This document shows positions 26,583 to 33,805 of a stretch of 64,000 nt of DNA, one piece after another (within the stretch, counting starts at the first letter, position 1; each line of letters starts with the position of its first letter). A model generated the notes under the pieces. The model was not told the origin of the DNA. It made no database searches and saw only the letters and a program-made list of their open reading frames with translations. Made by a program: the position numbers and the translations under genes. The stretch is taken from assembly GCF_020216525.1 (NCBI RefSeq), contig NZ_JAIWOY010000004.1, forward strand, positions 210,934 through 274,933. Reading direction: 5' to 3'. The DNA comes from Nocardioides nematodiphilus (GTDB taxonomy: Bacteria > Actinomycetota > Actinomycetes > Propionibacteriales > Nocardioidaceae).

Positions 26583-27678
26583 GGTGCGCGCGCCACGGGT
26601 CCGGACGGCGCGGCCCTCGAGCCCGCTGCGCCTCGCGCTGAGCGCGGTCGTCGTCGCGGCGATCGCAGGGGCCACCGCGTACGGCCTCGACGCCTGGCAG
26701 CACCCGCCTGCCGGCGGCACCCGCGCCGCCGCAGTCCCGGTCAGCGCCCAGGGCGCCGGACGGATCGCCGGAGCAGTCGCCGACCGCTCCGTCATCGAGG
26801 CCGCACCCCGGATCGTCTTCCGTCACACCGGCCTCGACGCGCGCTACGGCCAGGTCGCCGAGGTCGCGCTCGCCGACCCCGCCGGCCCGCGCGCGTTCAC
26901 CGGCGTCGACTGCGACCGGGTCTACGCCCGCCCCGGCGTCGCCACCTGCCTGCGGACGCAGACGGGGGTGAGCACGAGCTATCAGGCCGACGACCTGGTC
27001 ACCACACCCGGCGCGGACTGGCGCCAGACCGTCTCGGTGCCGCTGCCGGGCATCCCCAGCCGTACGCGCCTCTCCCCCGACGGCACGCTGGCCGCCTCGA
27101 CCGTGTTCGTCACCGGCGACTCGTACATGACCACCGGGTTCTCCGCGCGGACCATCATCCGCCACGCGGGGAGCACGAGCGTCGACGACCTCGAGAAGTT
27201 CCTGATCGTGATGCACGGCCGGCAGGTGCGCCCGCGCGACCGCAACATCTGGGGCGTCACCTTCGCCCCCGACGACCGCACCTTCTACGTCACGCTGGCC
27301 ACCGGCGGGCGGACCTATCTCGCGCGGGGCGACCTCGCGGCCCGGACCATCACCACGATCGCCGACCACGTCGAGTGCCCGTCGTTGTCGCCCGACGGCA
27401 CCCGGATCGCCTTCAAGCAGGCGCGGACCGATCGTGCGCGCGGCAGCTGGTGGACGCCTGCGGTTCTCGACCTGGCCACCGGCCGGAGGACCGTCCTCAC
27501 CGCTGAGACCCACACTGTCGACGACCAGATCGAGTGGCTCGACGACCACACCCTCCTCTACGGGCTGGCGCGGGAGAACCAGGGTGGCGTCGACGACGTC
27601 TGGGCCCTGAACGCCGCCGGTCACGGTGCGCCCCGCGTCCTCATCCCGGATGCCTGGTCGCCGGCGGTGATCCGGTGA
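26575..27678 (+). CDS. Membrane-anchored TolB-like beta-propeller protein
   Basis: 367 aa. Short basic N-terminus, one helix (about 15-38), then an extracytoplasmic domain with repeated propeller blades of WD40-like/PD40 type (RLSPDGTLAAS, GVTFAPDDRTFYVTL, CPSLSPDGTRIAFKQ, WLDDHTLLYG). GTG 26575 overlaps the preceding stop; GTG 26584 is an alternative. No catalytic motif. Propellers of this sort act as scaffolds. The 4-nt overlap with the next gene shows it belongs to the glycan unit. Confidence 0.65.
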   Translation: MAEVRAPRVRTARPSSPLRLALSAVVVAAIAGATAYGLDAWQHPPAGGTRAAAVPVSAQGAGRIAGAVADRSVIEAAPRIVFRHTGLDARYGQVAEVALADPAGPRAFTGVDCDRVYARPGVATCLRTQTGVSTSYQADDLVTTPGADWRQTVSVPLPGIPSRTRLSPDGTLAASTVFVTGDSYMTTGFSARTIIRHAGSTSVDDLEKFLIVMHGRQVRPRDRNIWGVTFAPDDRTFYVTLATGGRTYLARGDLAARTITTIADHVECPSLSPDGTRIAFKQARTDRARGSWWTPAVLDLATGRRTVLTAETHTVDDQIEWLDDHTLLYGLARENQGGVDDVWALNAAGHGAPRVLIPDAWSPAVIR

Positions 27679-28226
27679 GCGCGCCCCGGATCGAGCCCTC
27701 CGCGGACGTCGACCCGCGCGCCATGATCGGCGACGACACCCTGGTCTGGCACCTGGCACAGCTGCGCGAGGACGTCCGGGTCGGGCGCGAGTGCGTCATC
27801 GGACGCGGCGCCTACCTCGGCCCCGGGGTCGTCGTGGGCGACCGCTGCAAGATCCAGAACCACGCGCTCGTGTACGAGCCGGCCGTCCTCGGAGACGGTG
27901 TCTTCGTCGGGCCGGCCGTCGTCTTCACCAACGACCTCCTCCCCCGCGCGGTCACCCCGGACGGGCGGCTGAAGGACGGCTCCGACTGGGAGGCCGTCGC
28001 GGTCACGGTCCTCGAGGGCGCGAGCATCGGCGCCCGGGCGGTCTGCGTCGCCCCGGTCACCATCGGTCGCTGGGCCCTCGTCGCCGCCGGCTCGGTCGTC
28101 ATCCACGACGTCCCCGACTTCGCCCTCGTCGCCGGTGTCCCCGCCCGCCAGATCGGCTGGGTCGACAGGACCGGCAACCGGACCGACGCCCCACCGCCGG
28201 ACGACGGGTCCGTCACCGTCGCGTGA
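27675..28226 (+). CDS. WbpD-like UDP-sugar N-acetyltransferase
   Basis: 183-aa left-handed beta-helix acyltransferase. The order of motifs (DDTLVWHLAQLREDVRVG, IGRGAYLGPGVVVGDRCKIQN, VYEPAVLGDGVFVGPAVVFTND, GASIGARAVCVAPVTIG, VAAGSVVIHDVPDFALVAGVPARQIGWV) is that of WbpD/WlbB, which acetylate the 3-amino group of UDP-GlcNAc3NA. With the Gfo/Idh enzyme at 18476 and a DegT aminotransferase it completes three of the four WbpA-B-E-D steps. GTG 27675 overlaps the preceding stop. Confidence 0.88.
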   Translation: MSAPRIEPSADVDPRAMIGDDTLVWHLAQLREDVRVGRECVIGRGAYLGPGVVVGDRCKIQNHALVYEPAVLGDGVFVGPAVVFTNDLLPRAVTPDGRLKDGSDWEAVAVTVLEGASIGARAVCVAPVTIGRWALVAAGSVVIHDVPDFALVAGVPARQIGWVDRTGNRTDAPPPDDGSVTVA

Positions 28227-28347
28227 GGTTCGCCCACGCCACCGCGACGCGATGGCGCTCGGGATCGGGGTGGTGTCGACGAGGCACTGCGGCGCGAGGC
28301 CTGCCCGAGCGCCGCCCAGGGACCGGGCGACGCCGCTCCGCAACCTC

Positions 28348-29001
28348 CTAGTAGGCCCCGCTGTGCCCGAGGACCGCCCTGGCCGTACGGGCGAGGATCC
28401 GCGCGTCGAGCGCGAGCGACCAGTGGTCGACGTAGTCGAGGTCGAGCCGGATCGCATCGTCCCAGGCCAGGTCGGAGCGCCCGGAGACCTGCCACAGCCC
28501 CGTCATGCCCGGCACGACCTGGAGCCGGCGCCGGGCCTCACGGTCGTACCGCTCGACCTCGGCGAAGAGCGCCGGGCGCGGCCCCACCAGGGCCATCTGC
28601 CCGCGGATCACGTTGACGAGCTGCGGGAGCTCATCGAGGGAGTAGCGCCGCAACAGGCGTCCGACCCGGGTGATCCGCGGGTCCTGGCGACTCTTGAACA
28701 GCACCCCGTCGCAGTCGTTGCACACCTCGTCACGGTGCGCCTCGGCGTCGGCGGCCATGGTGCGGAACTTCAGCATCGTGAACGCCCGTCCATCGCGCCC
28801 GACCCGCACCTGCCGGAAGATCACCGGACCGCCCGAGTCGAGCCTGATCGCGATCGCGATGAGGAGCAGCAGCGGCACGATGAGCAGTCCGCCGAGGACT
28901 GCCGCGGCCGGCTCCCACACCCGCTTGAGCACCCGCTGCAGCCCGTGTCGGCTGCGCACGCGGTGCGCCGGGGTGGTCGCGATGGTGGTCAGTACCGTCA
29001 T
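28348..29001 (-). CDS. Priming undecaprenyl-phosphate sugar-phosphate transferase
   Basis: 217-aa short-form monotopic phosphoglycosyltransferase. One N-terminal hydrophobic helix (VWEPAAAVLGGLLIVPLLLL), then the catalytic signature MLKFRTMAADAE, DELPQLVNVIRGQMALVGPRP and PGMTGLWQVSGRS. It transfers a sugar phosphate from a nucleotide sugar to undecaprenyl phosphate, the first committed step for the repeat unit. It lacks the extra four-helix region of WbaP. ATG 29001 has AAAGGGG 7-8 nt upstream. It is a monocistronic unit preceded by palindrome site 7. Confidence 0.92.
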   Translation of the reverse strand: MTVLTTIATTPAHRVRSRHGLQRVLKRVWEPAAAVLGGLLIVPLLLLIAIAIRLDSGGPVIFRQVRVGRDGRAFTMLKFRTMAADAEAHRDEVCNDCDGVLFKSRQDPRITRVGRLLRRYSLDELPQLVNVIRGQMALVGPRPALFAEVERYDREARRRLQVVPGMTGLWQVSGRSDLAWDDAIRLDLDYVDHWSLALDARILARTARAVLGHSGAY

Positions 29002-29075
29002 GGTGAGATTCCCCTTTCCGACGAGGGCCAGTCCAGCGGATCCGGTCCTCGCGAGGGCCGCGCAGCCCCCGGGCT

Positions 29076-29091
29076 TGCCCCAAACTGGGGA
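29076..29091. promoter_or_regulatory. 16-bp palindrome, site 7
   Basis: Reads TGCCCCAAACTGGGGA. It lies in the 95-bp gap between the response-regulator stop (29097) and the priming transferase start (29001), 75 bp before that start. Confidence 0.6.
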
Positions 29092-29096
29092 TGGGC

Positions 29097-29816
29097 TCAG
29101 CGCGACGAGCGCGGCGTGCCGGGCTCGGCGGCGGGATGCCAGCCGACGTGGTGCGCGAGACCGACCGCCGCGATCTGCGACGTCACCTCGAGCTTGGCCA
29201 GGATCGCCTTCACCTGGGTGCGCACGGTCGCCTCCGAGACCACGCTCGCCGCGGCGATGTCGTGCACCGTCATCCCCTCCATCAGGCGCCCGAGCACCTG
29301 CGACTCACGCGGCGTGAGCCGGTCGATCTTGGCCTGGAGCTCGGCGAGCTCGGCGTTGCGCTGATGCCACAGCCGCAGCAACGACTCGCGCTCCTCGACC
29401 TCCATGACGGGCTGGCCGTTCCCGAGCCGGCGCACGACCGCGAGGATCTCGTTGAGCGGATTCGACTTCGACCGTACGGTGCGCGCGCCGTAGCGCAACG
29501 CCTCGCCCCACCGGACCTTGTCGGGATTGGCGGTCACCACCACGACGTTGATGCCGGCGGTGGCCAACGGCCCGACGAACCGCAACCCGTCGCCGAAGTG
29601 GCCCAGGTCCAGATCCAGCAGGACGATCCGCGGTGCCTGCCGGATCACCGACGCGAGGATCGAGCTCGGCGTGGTGCCGTTGAGCGGCAGCTCGACCCGC
29701 TTCACGTCGTACCCCTCGACCGACAGGGCGAGCTCGAGGGACTCCGCGAAGAGGACGTGGTCCTCGATGATGACGACCTTGATCTGGCTACGCGATGTGG
29801 GCTGAGTCATCGTCAT
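29097..29816 (-). CDS. NarL/FixJ-type response regulator
   Basis: 239 aa. Receiver domain with the acidic pair (IIEDH), phospho-acceptor Asp in VLLDLDLGHFGDG, the conserved Thr in VVVTANPD and Lys in RSKSNP. A linker with a short helix and a C-terminal LuxR helix-turn-helix (LTPRESQVLGRLMEGM and VSEATVRTQVKAILAKLEVTSQ) follow. It overlaps the kinase gene by 29 nt; ATG 29816 or 29810 may start it. Its HTH is related to that of the protein at 31612. Candidate activator or repressor binding the palindromes of this locus. Confidence 0.88.
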   Translation of the reverse strand: MTMTQPTSRSQIKVVIIEDHVLFAESLELALSVEGYDVKRVELPLNGTTPSSILASVIRQAPRIVLLDLDLGHFGDGLRFVGPLATAGINVVVVTANPDKVRWGEALRYGARTVRSKSNPLNEILAVVRRLGNGQPVMEVEERESLLRLWHQRNAELAELQAKIDRLTPRESQVLGRLMEGMTVHDIAAASVVSEATVRTQVKAILAKLEVTSQIAAVGLAHHVGWHPAAEPGTPRSSR

Positions 29817-31263
29817 CTCGTCGAGCTCGGGGGAAGCGGGCCACGAACGTCGCCCCGCGGGCGGCGGCATCGTCACGCAGGGTCAGGTGGCCTCCGTGGC
29901 GCCTGGTCAGGTCCTGTGCGATGTGGAGACCGATGCCTTGTCCACTCGATCGCGGTCCGCGCGCGCCCCATTCGAAGAGGTGCGAGCGCACCTCCGGGGA
30001 GACACCCGGGCCGTCGTCGGCGACGGCGACCTCGATCGCATCCGCGACCGTCTGCACCGTGACGGAGGTGTCGCTGCGTCCGTGCTTGGCCGCGTTGTCC
30101 AGCAGGATGTTGAGCACCTCCGCGACCTGGTCCGGCTCGCCCGCGACCCGGGCCCCGCTGGGCAGCCAGTTCACCCGGTTGCCGCGGGCCTCATGGGCCA
30201 GTACGAGGTTGCCGATCGTCGCGTCGAGGTCGACCTCGACGGGCACGGTACGACGCGCCTCCTCGGCACGGGCCGACGGCTCGTTGAGCAGTCGCTGCAG
30301 CCGTCCGAGCTCGGCATGGATCATGTCCTGGAGCAGCGTTCTGCGCGCTGCGCCGATGGTGTGGTCCTCATGCAACAGCCGGGTGGCCGAGGCCAGCCCC
30401 GCGATCGTGGAGTTGATCTCGTGGATCCGGGCGCGGTCCTGGCGCAGCCCGGCCTCAAGCTCGTCGACCCGCAGCTGGAGCCGGTCACGGTCGTCGTTGC
30501 CGACACCGATCGTCAGTCGCAGCATGGCCACGGCGGCGGCGGAGAGGAAGACCGCGCCGGCGAGGTCGGAGCTGAGGGTGATGAGGCTGCCGGTGACCGT
30601 GGCGGGGTGCCCGGCCAGGAAGGCGGACAGGTGGGCCAGCGCGTAGAGGAAGAGCGCGGCTCCCAGCCGGCTGCTCGCCCAGCGAGGCACGTCGGGCAAT
30701 AGCCAGAGCAGCAGCACCGTCGGGACCACCACCGCGAGGAAGCCGAGGACCGCGGTCGGACGGCTCACCCAGACGGGGTCCAGATCGGGCAGCAGGACGA
30801 TGCTCGCCAACCGTCCCAGGCCGAGGATCAGCCCCGCGCCCAGCCCGATCAGGACCGGGTCGCCCAAGAGTGACCGCTGTCCCGCGGAGGTGACGAGCCA
30901 CCCGATGACGAGCATCGTGAGGAAGTCGAACGGCACCATCCACAGGTTCTCGTTGAAGGCGCGGTCGATGGTGGCGAGTTGCAGACCGGCCATGATGACC
31001 GCCTGCACCGCGAGGGTCGCGGTGCTGGCGGCGAGCCAGGCCAGCTGACGCTGGCCGCTGAGTCGCCAGGCGACATAGAGACAGACGGTCGCCACCACGG
31101 CCGAAGGGCCGCGGACCAGGCCGTCGAGACTCGCCGCAGCGGCCAACCGGTTCGGCTGGTCCGTGGAGAGCCATGCTAAGGAGAGGATCGGCACTGCTGC
31201 GACTGCAAGCAACAGCAGAGTGCACCGACCATTCCAATAGTGTCGGATATTCGAATTATTCAT
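29788..31263 (-). CDS. Membrane sensor histidine kinase
   Basis: 491 aa. About seven to eight membrane helices in residues 12-250, a coiled linker, a histidine-containing helix (RARIHEINSTIAGLASATRLL, about residue 285), and an HATPase domain with N box LNILLDNAAKHG, G1 VADDGPGVS and G2 SGQGIGLHIAQ. No periplasmic ligand domain, so the signal is probably sensed in the membrane. Overlap with the response-regulator gene indicates they are partners. The ATG at 31263 faces the 348-bp intergenic region. Confidence 0.88.
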   Translation of the reverse strand: MNNSNIRHYWNGRCTLLLLAVAAVPILSLAWLSTDQPNRLAAAASLDGLVRGPSAVVATVCLYVAWRLSGQRQLAWLAASTATLAVQAVIMAGLQLATIDRAFNENLWMVPFDFLTMLVIGWLVTSAGQRSLLGDPVLIGLGAGLILGLGRLASIVLLPDLDPVWVSRPTAVLGFLAVVVPTVLLLWLLPDVPRWASSRLGAALFLYALAHLSAFLAGHPATVTGSLITLSSDLAGAVFLSAAAVAMLRLTIGVGNDDRDRLQLRVDELEAGLRQDRARIHEINSTIAGLASATRLLHEDHTIGAARRTLLQDMIHAELGRLQRLLNEPSARAEEARRTVPVEVDLDATIGNLVLAHEARGNRVNWLPSGARVAGEPDQVAEVLNILLDNAAKHGRSDTSVTVQTVADAIEVAVADDGPGVSPEVRSHLFEWGARGPRSSGQGIGLHIAQDLTRRHGGHLTLRDDAAARGATFVARFPRARRDDDDSAHIA

Positions 31264-31425
31264 CGTGCCCCCGATAACAAAGACCAGGTGCGCAGCTGAG
31301 CAAACGTCCCCCCACGCCCCGAGAGCGCCCAGACCGGCGTCGCCGGTGCGTATGTCTGGCCACCTTGTTGTGCCCTGACGACGCTACGAGCATCGCTGCT
31401 GGCGTCCCCAACAGAAGGGACGCTA

Positions 31426-31441
31426 TACCGCAATTTGGCGA
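31426..31441. promoter_or_regulatory. Degenerate 16-bp palindrome, site 9
   Basis: TACCGCAATTTGGCGA; same length and AT core as the other sites, with GC-to-CG changes in both arms. About 163 bp before the kinase start. Confidence 0.4.
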
Positions 31442-31532
31442 CATTAGGCGAATAGGATGAAATTTGGATCTTCTGTCGAGAACGCAACTTTAGGCCGATT
31501 GTCCTGGGCGCCTGTCCAAGAAATTTCGGGCT

Positions 31533-31548
31533 TACCCCAATATAGGGA
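31533..31548. promoter_or_regulatory. 16-bp palindrome, site 8
   Basis: TACCCCAATATAGGGA, 63 bp before the start of the second LuxR-type regulator. It contains TATAGG, a possible -10 element, so binding here could block the promoter. Confidence 0.55.
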
Positions 31549-31611
31549 GAAAGCCTTCTCCCCTCCCTCGCCCGCCGGCGGATCGCGAGGATTGAGGTCG
31601 AGGATGGGCCG

Positions 31612-32370
31612 ATGGGGCGGGCCGTCGCAGGCGACGACGACGCGGGGTACGGGATGGCTTCCACTCATCACGACGAGCAGGACGTCCAGGTGCACGCCGT
31701 CGTCGCCGCCGAGCAGTCGCTGATCGTCGAGGCGGTCTGCACCGCCCTGGGCAGCAGCGGGCTCGAGAGCGACCGCGAGCCCTGGCCGGGCGTCCTGCCC
31801 TCGCCGCGCGGCCATCATGCCGAGGCTCGGCACACGGCCGGCCTGTTGGTCTGCGACCTCAAGGACTGGCGTCAGATCCGCGCGAGCGGGCTGGTGCTGC
31901 GTCGGCGCTCGATCCCGTGGGCCGTGCTCACCAGCGCGGTGCCCGGCCCGGCCTGGGGCGCCGTCTACGACCACGGCGCCCGGGTGGTGCTCTCCGCGCA
32001 GACACCTCTCGATCAGGTGGTGAGGACACTGACCACTCTCGCTCTCAACCCCACGGCGAGCGAGCTCGACGAGGACCCGGAACAGCGCCAGCGCTTCCAG
32101 ACCCAGTGGCGACACCTGTGTGAGCGGCGCGCCGAGCTCAGCAGCCGGGCACGCGCCCTGACCCCGCGCGAGCGCGAGGTGCTGATGCTGCTCTACGAGG
32201 GCGCGATGATCACCGAGATCGCGGCCCTGCTGCAGGTCTCGCCCTCCACCGTGCGCAGCCAGGTCAAGGCCGTGCGCCAGAAGCTCGGCGTGACCTCGCA
32301 GCTCGCCGCGGTGGCGGCGTACGGCTCCCTGATCGAGCCCGACCTGGGTCGGGCCCTGGTCACGAGTTGA
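31612..32370 (+). CDS. LuxR-type regulator with degenerate receiver
   Basis: 252 aa. The N-terminal 130 residues have the pattern of a receiver fold (VHAVVAAEQSLIVEAVCTAL, GLLVCDLKDW, AVLTSAVPG, VVLSAQTPLDQVV), but the acidic pair is absent and the conserved Lys is replaced (SAQTP where the partner has SKSNP). The C-terminus is a LuxR helix-turn-helix (LTPREREVLMLLYEG, VSPSTVRSQVKAVRQKLGVTSQ). ATG 31612 is used; ATG 31654 is possible. Probably controlled by abundance or a ligand rather than phosphorylation. It overlaps the convergent pth gene by 11 bp. Confidence 0.85.
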   Translation: MGRAVAGDDDAGYGMASTHHDEQDVQVHAVVAAEQSLIVEAVCTALGSSGLESDREPWPGVLPSPRGHHAEARHTAGLLVCDLKDWRQIRASGLVLRRRSIPWAVLTSAVPGPAWGAVYDHGARVVLSAQTPLDQVVRTLTTLALNPTASELDEDPEQRQRFQTQWRHLCERRAELSSRARALTPREREVLMLLYEGAMITEIAALLQVSPSTVRSQVKAVRQKLGVTSQLAAVAAYGSLIEPDLGRALVTS

Positions 32371-32941
32371 AGCGCTGCTGCGCCTTCTCGAGGCCCTCGT
32401 TGATGAGGCACTCGATCGCATCGGCAGCCGTGTCGACCTGGAACGGCAGCACCTTGCGCTCGGCGGTGGAGTAGTTCGACAGCACGAAGTCGGCGACGTC
32501 CTGGCGACCGGGCGGGCGGCCGATGCCGACGCGCACGCGGTAGAAGTCGCCGGTGCCCAGCGACGAGCGCATCGACTTGAGGCCGTTGTGACCGTTGTCG
32601 CCGCCGCCGAGCTTGAGCCGCATCGTGTCGAAGGCGATGTCGAGCTCGTCGTGCACGGCGATGATGTGGTCCGGCTCGATCTTGAAGAAGGACGCGACCG
32701 CCTTGACCGGCCCGCCCACCTCGTTCATGTACGAGGACGGGCGGCACAGGACGACGCGAGGGCCGCCTGGAGTCAGGCGGCCCTCGACGGTGTCGGAGCG
32801 CCCGGACTTGTGGCGCTTCCACGCACCACGCATCCGGGTGGCCAGCTCGTCGTTGACGAGGTAGCCGATGTTGTGACGATGACCCGCGTAGGTCGGACCG
32901 GGGTTGCCCAGACCGACGACCAGCCAGGTCTCGTCACTCAT
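32360..32941 (-). CDS. pth: Peptidyl-tRNA hydrolase
   Basis: 193 aa, usual family length. LVVGLGNPGPTYAGHRHNIGY carries the catalytic His. The Asp is in HDELDIAFDTMRLK, and GGGDNGHNGLKS and VRVGIGRPPGRQDVADFVL complete the family signature. It releases tRNA from prematurely dropped peptidyl-tRNA and is essential in many bacteria. It follows rplY by 7 nt, so they are co-transcribed. Confidence 0.97.
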   Translation of the reverse strand: MSDETWLVVGLGNPGPTYAGHRHNIGYLVNDELATRMRGAWKRHKSGRSDTVEGRLTPGGPRVVLCRPSSYMNEVGGPVKAVASFFKIEPDHIIAVHDELDIAFDTMRLKLGGGDNGHNGLKSMRSSLGTGDFYRVRVGIGRPPGRQDVADFVLSNYSTAERKVLPFQVDTAADAIECLINEGLEKAQQRFNS

Positions 32942-32948
32942 GGGTGGA

Positions 32949-33575
32949 TCAGTCCTCGGTGCTCTCAGGAGCGTCGTGCACGATACCGGCCTCGGCCTCG
33001 GCGGAGGCCAGGTCGGCCTCGGCCTGGGCAGCGGTCGGGGCAGCGGCGATGTGCACGATGACCGAGTCGGCGTCGGCGGCCAGGGTGGTGCCCTCCGGCA
33101 GGGTGATGGCACCGGCGGTGACGTTCTCGCCGGCCTCCAGGCCCTCGATGGAGACCTCGAGCGACTCGGGCACGTGGATGGCCTCGGCCTCGACGGTGAG
33201 GGTGGTGTGCTCGAGCGTCACGATCGTGCCCGCGGCAGCCTCACCGGTGGTGACGACCGGGATGTCGACGGTGACCTTCTCGCCCGCGACGACGGCGACG
33301 AAGTCGATGTGCTCGATCTGGCGGCGCAGGTTGTCGACCTGGACGGCCTTGGTCAGCGCGAGCTGGACCTTGCCGTCGATGCTGAGCTCGAGGAGCGCGT
33401 TGAGGCCGTGGTGGCGCAGCGCCATCATGGTCTCGTGGCCCGGGAGGGACACGTGGATCGGGTCGTTGCCGTGGCCGTAGATGACGGCGGGGATGCGGCC
33501 GGCGGCACGCGTACGGCGGGCGAAGCCCTTGCCGAACTCGGTGCGCAGCTCTGCGGTGATCTTCTCGGTGCTCAT
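32949..33575 (-). CDS. rplY: 50S ribosomal protein L25 / Ctc (long form)
   Basis: 208 aa. N-terminal 5S-rRNA-binding L25 domain (AELRTEFGKGFARRTRAAGRIPAVIYG) plus the C-terminal TL5-type beta domain, giving the long general-stress (Ctc) form. The last 30 residues are acidic and Ala-rich. ATG 33575 has GAGGAGG at ideal spacing. It lies in the conserved order prs - rplY - pth. Confidence 0.95.
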   Translation of the reverse strand: MSTEKITAELRTEFGKGFARRTRAAGRIPAVIYGHGNDPIHVSLPGHETMMALRHHGLNALLELSIDGKVQLALTKAVQVDNLRRQIEHIDFVAVVAGEKVTVDIPVVTTGEAAAGTIVTLEHTTLTVEAEAIHVPESLEVSIEGLEAGENVTAGAITLPEGTTLAADADSVIVHIAAAPTAAQAEADLASAEAEAGIVHDAPESTED

Positions 33576-33746
33576 GGGTGCCTCCTCGGCAATCGTGTGA
33601 ATACGGCTGCCAAGGCCCAGTCGATAACGGAGACAAGCTCCCTCGCCGAGGCAACGCCGCTCATCCTAAGGGCGGTCGCATCTTCTCCGAAATCAGCGTC
33701 GTCTCCGCGGGTGCGGCCGTACGGGGCCACCGCGGAGGCGGCCTGG

Positions 33747-33793
33747 GGCGGAGCGGACGGTCGTGTGGCGTGCGACGCCGCGGACGCTCCGCC
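33747..33793 (-). terminator. Possible terminator after prs
   Basis: 9-bp arms GGCGGAGCG (33747-33755) and CGCTCCGCC (33785-33793) enclose a smaller GGCG/CGCC hairpin. It begins 13 nt after the prs stop within the 230-bp gap to rplY. No T run. Nothing else was recognised in that gap. Confidence 0.4.
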
Positions 33794-33805
33794 GGGCGGT
33801 GTCGA

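Larger units (their letters stand above)
31264..31611. promoter_or_regulatory. 348-bp divergent regulatory region
   Basis: Intergenic region between the kinase gene (minus) and the second LuxR gene (plus). It is richer in A+T than its surroundings. It holds two copies of the locus palindrome (31426-31441 and 31533-31548) and a 7-bp inverted repeat GCGTCCC/GGGACGC (31402-31408, 31417-31423). No ORF or RNA gene was recognised. The arrangement suggests autoregulation of both regulators. Confidence 0.6.

Noticed and set aside
28254..28313. 10-bp inverted repeat GGCGCTCGGG/CCCGAGCGCC between the convergent genes ending at 28226 and 28348
   Set aside because: The 40-nt loop is too long for a standard terminator; it may be chance in GC-rich DNA. 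No other structure was convincing in this 121-bp gap.
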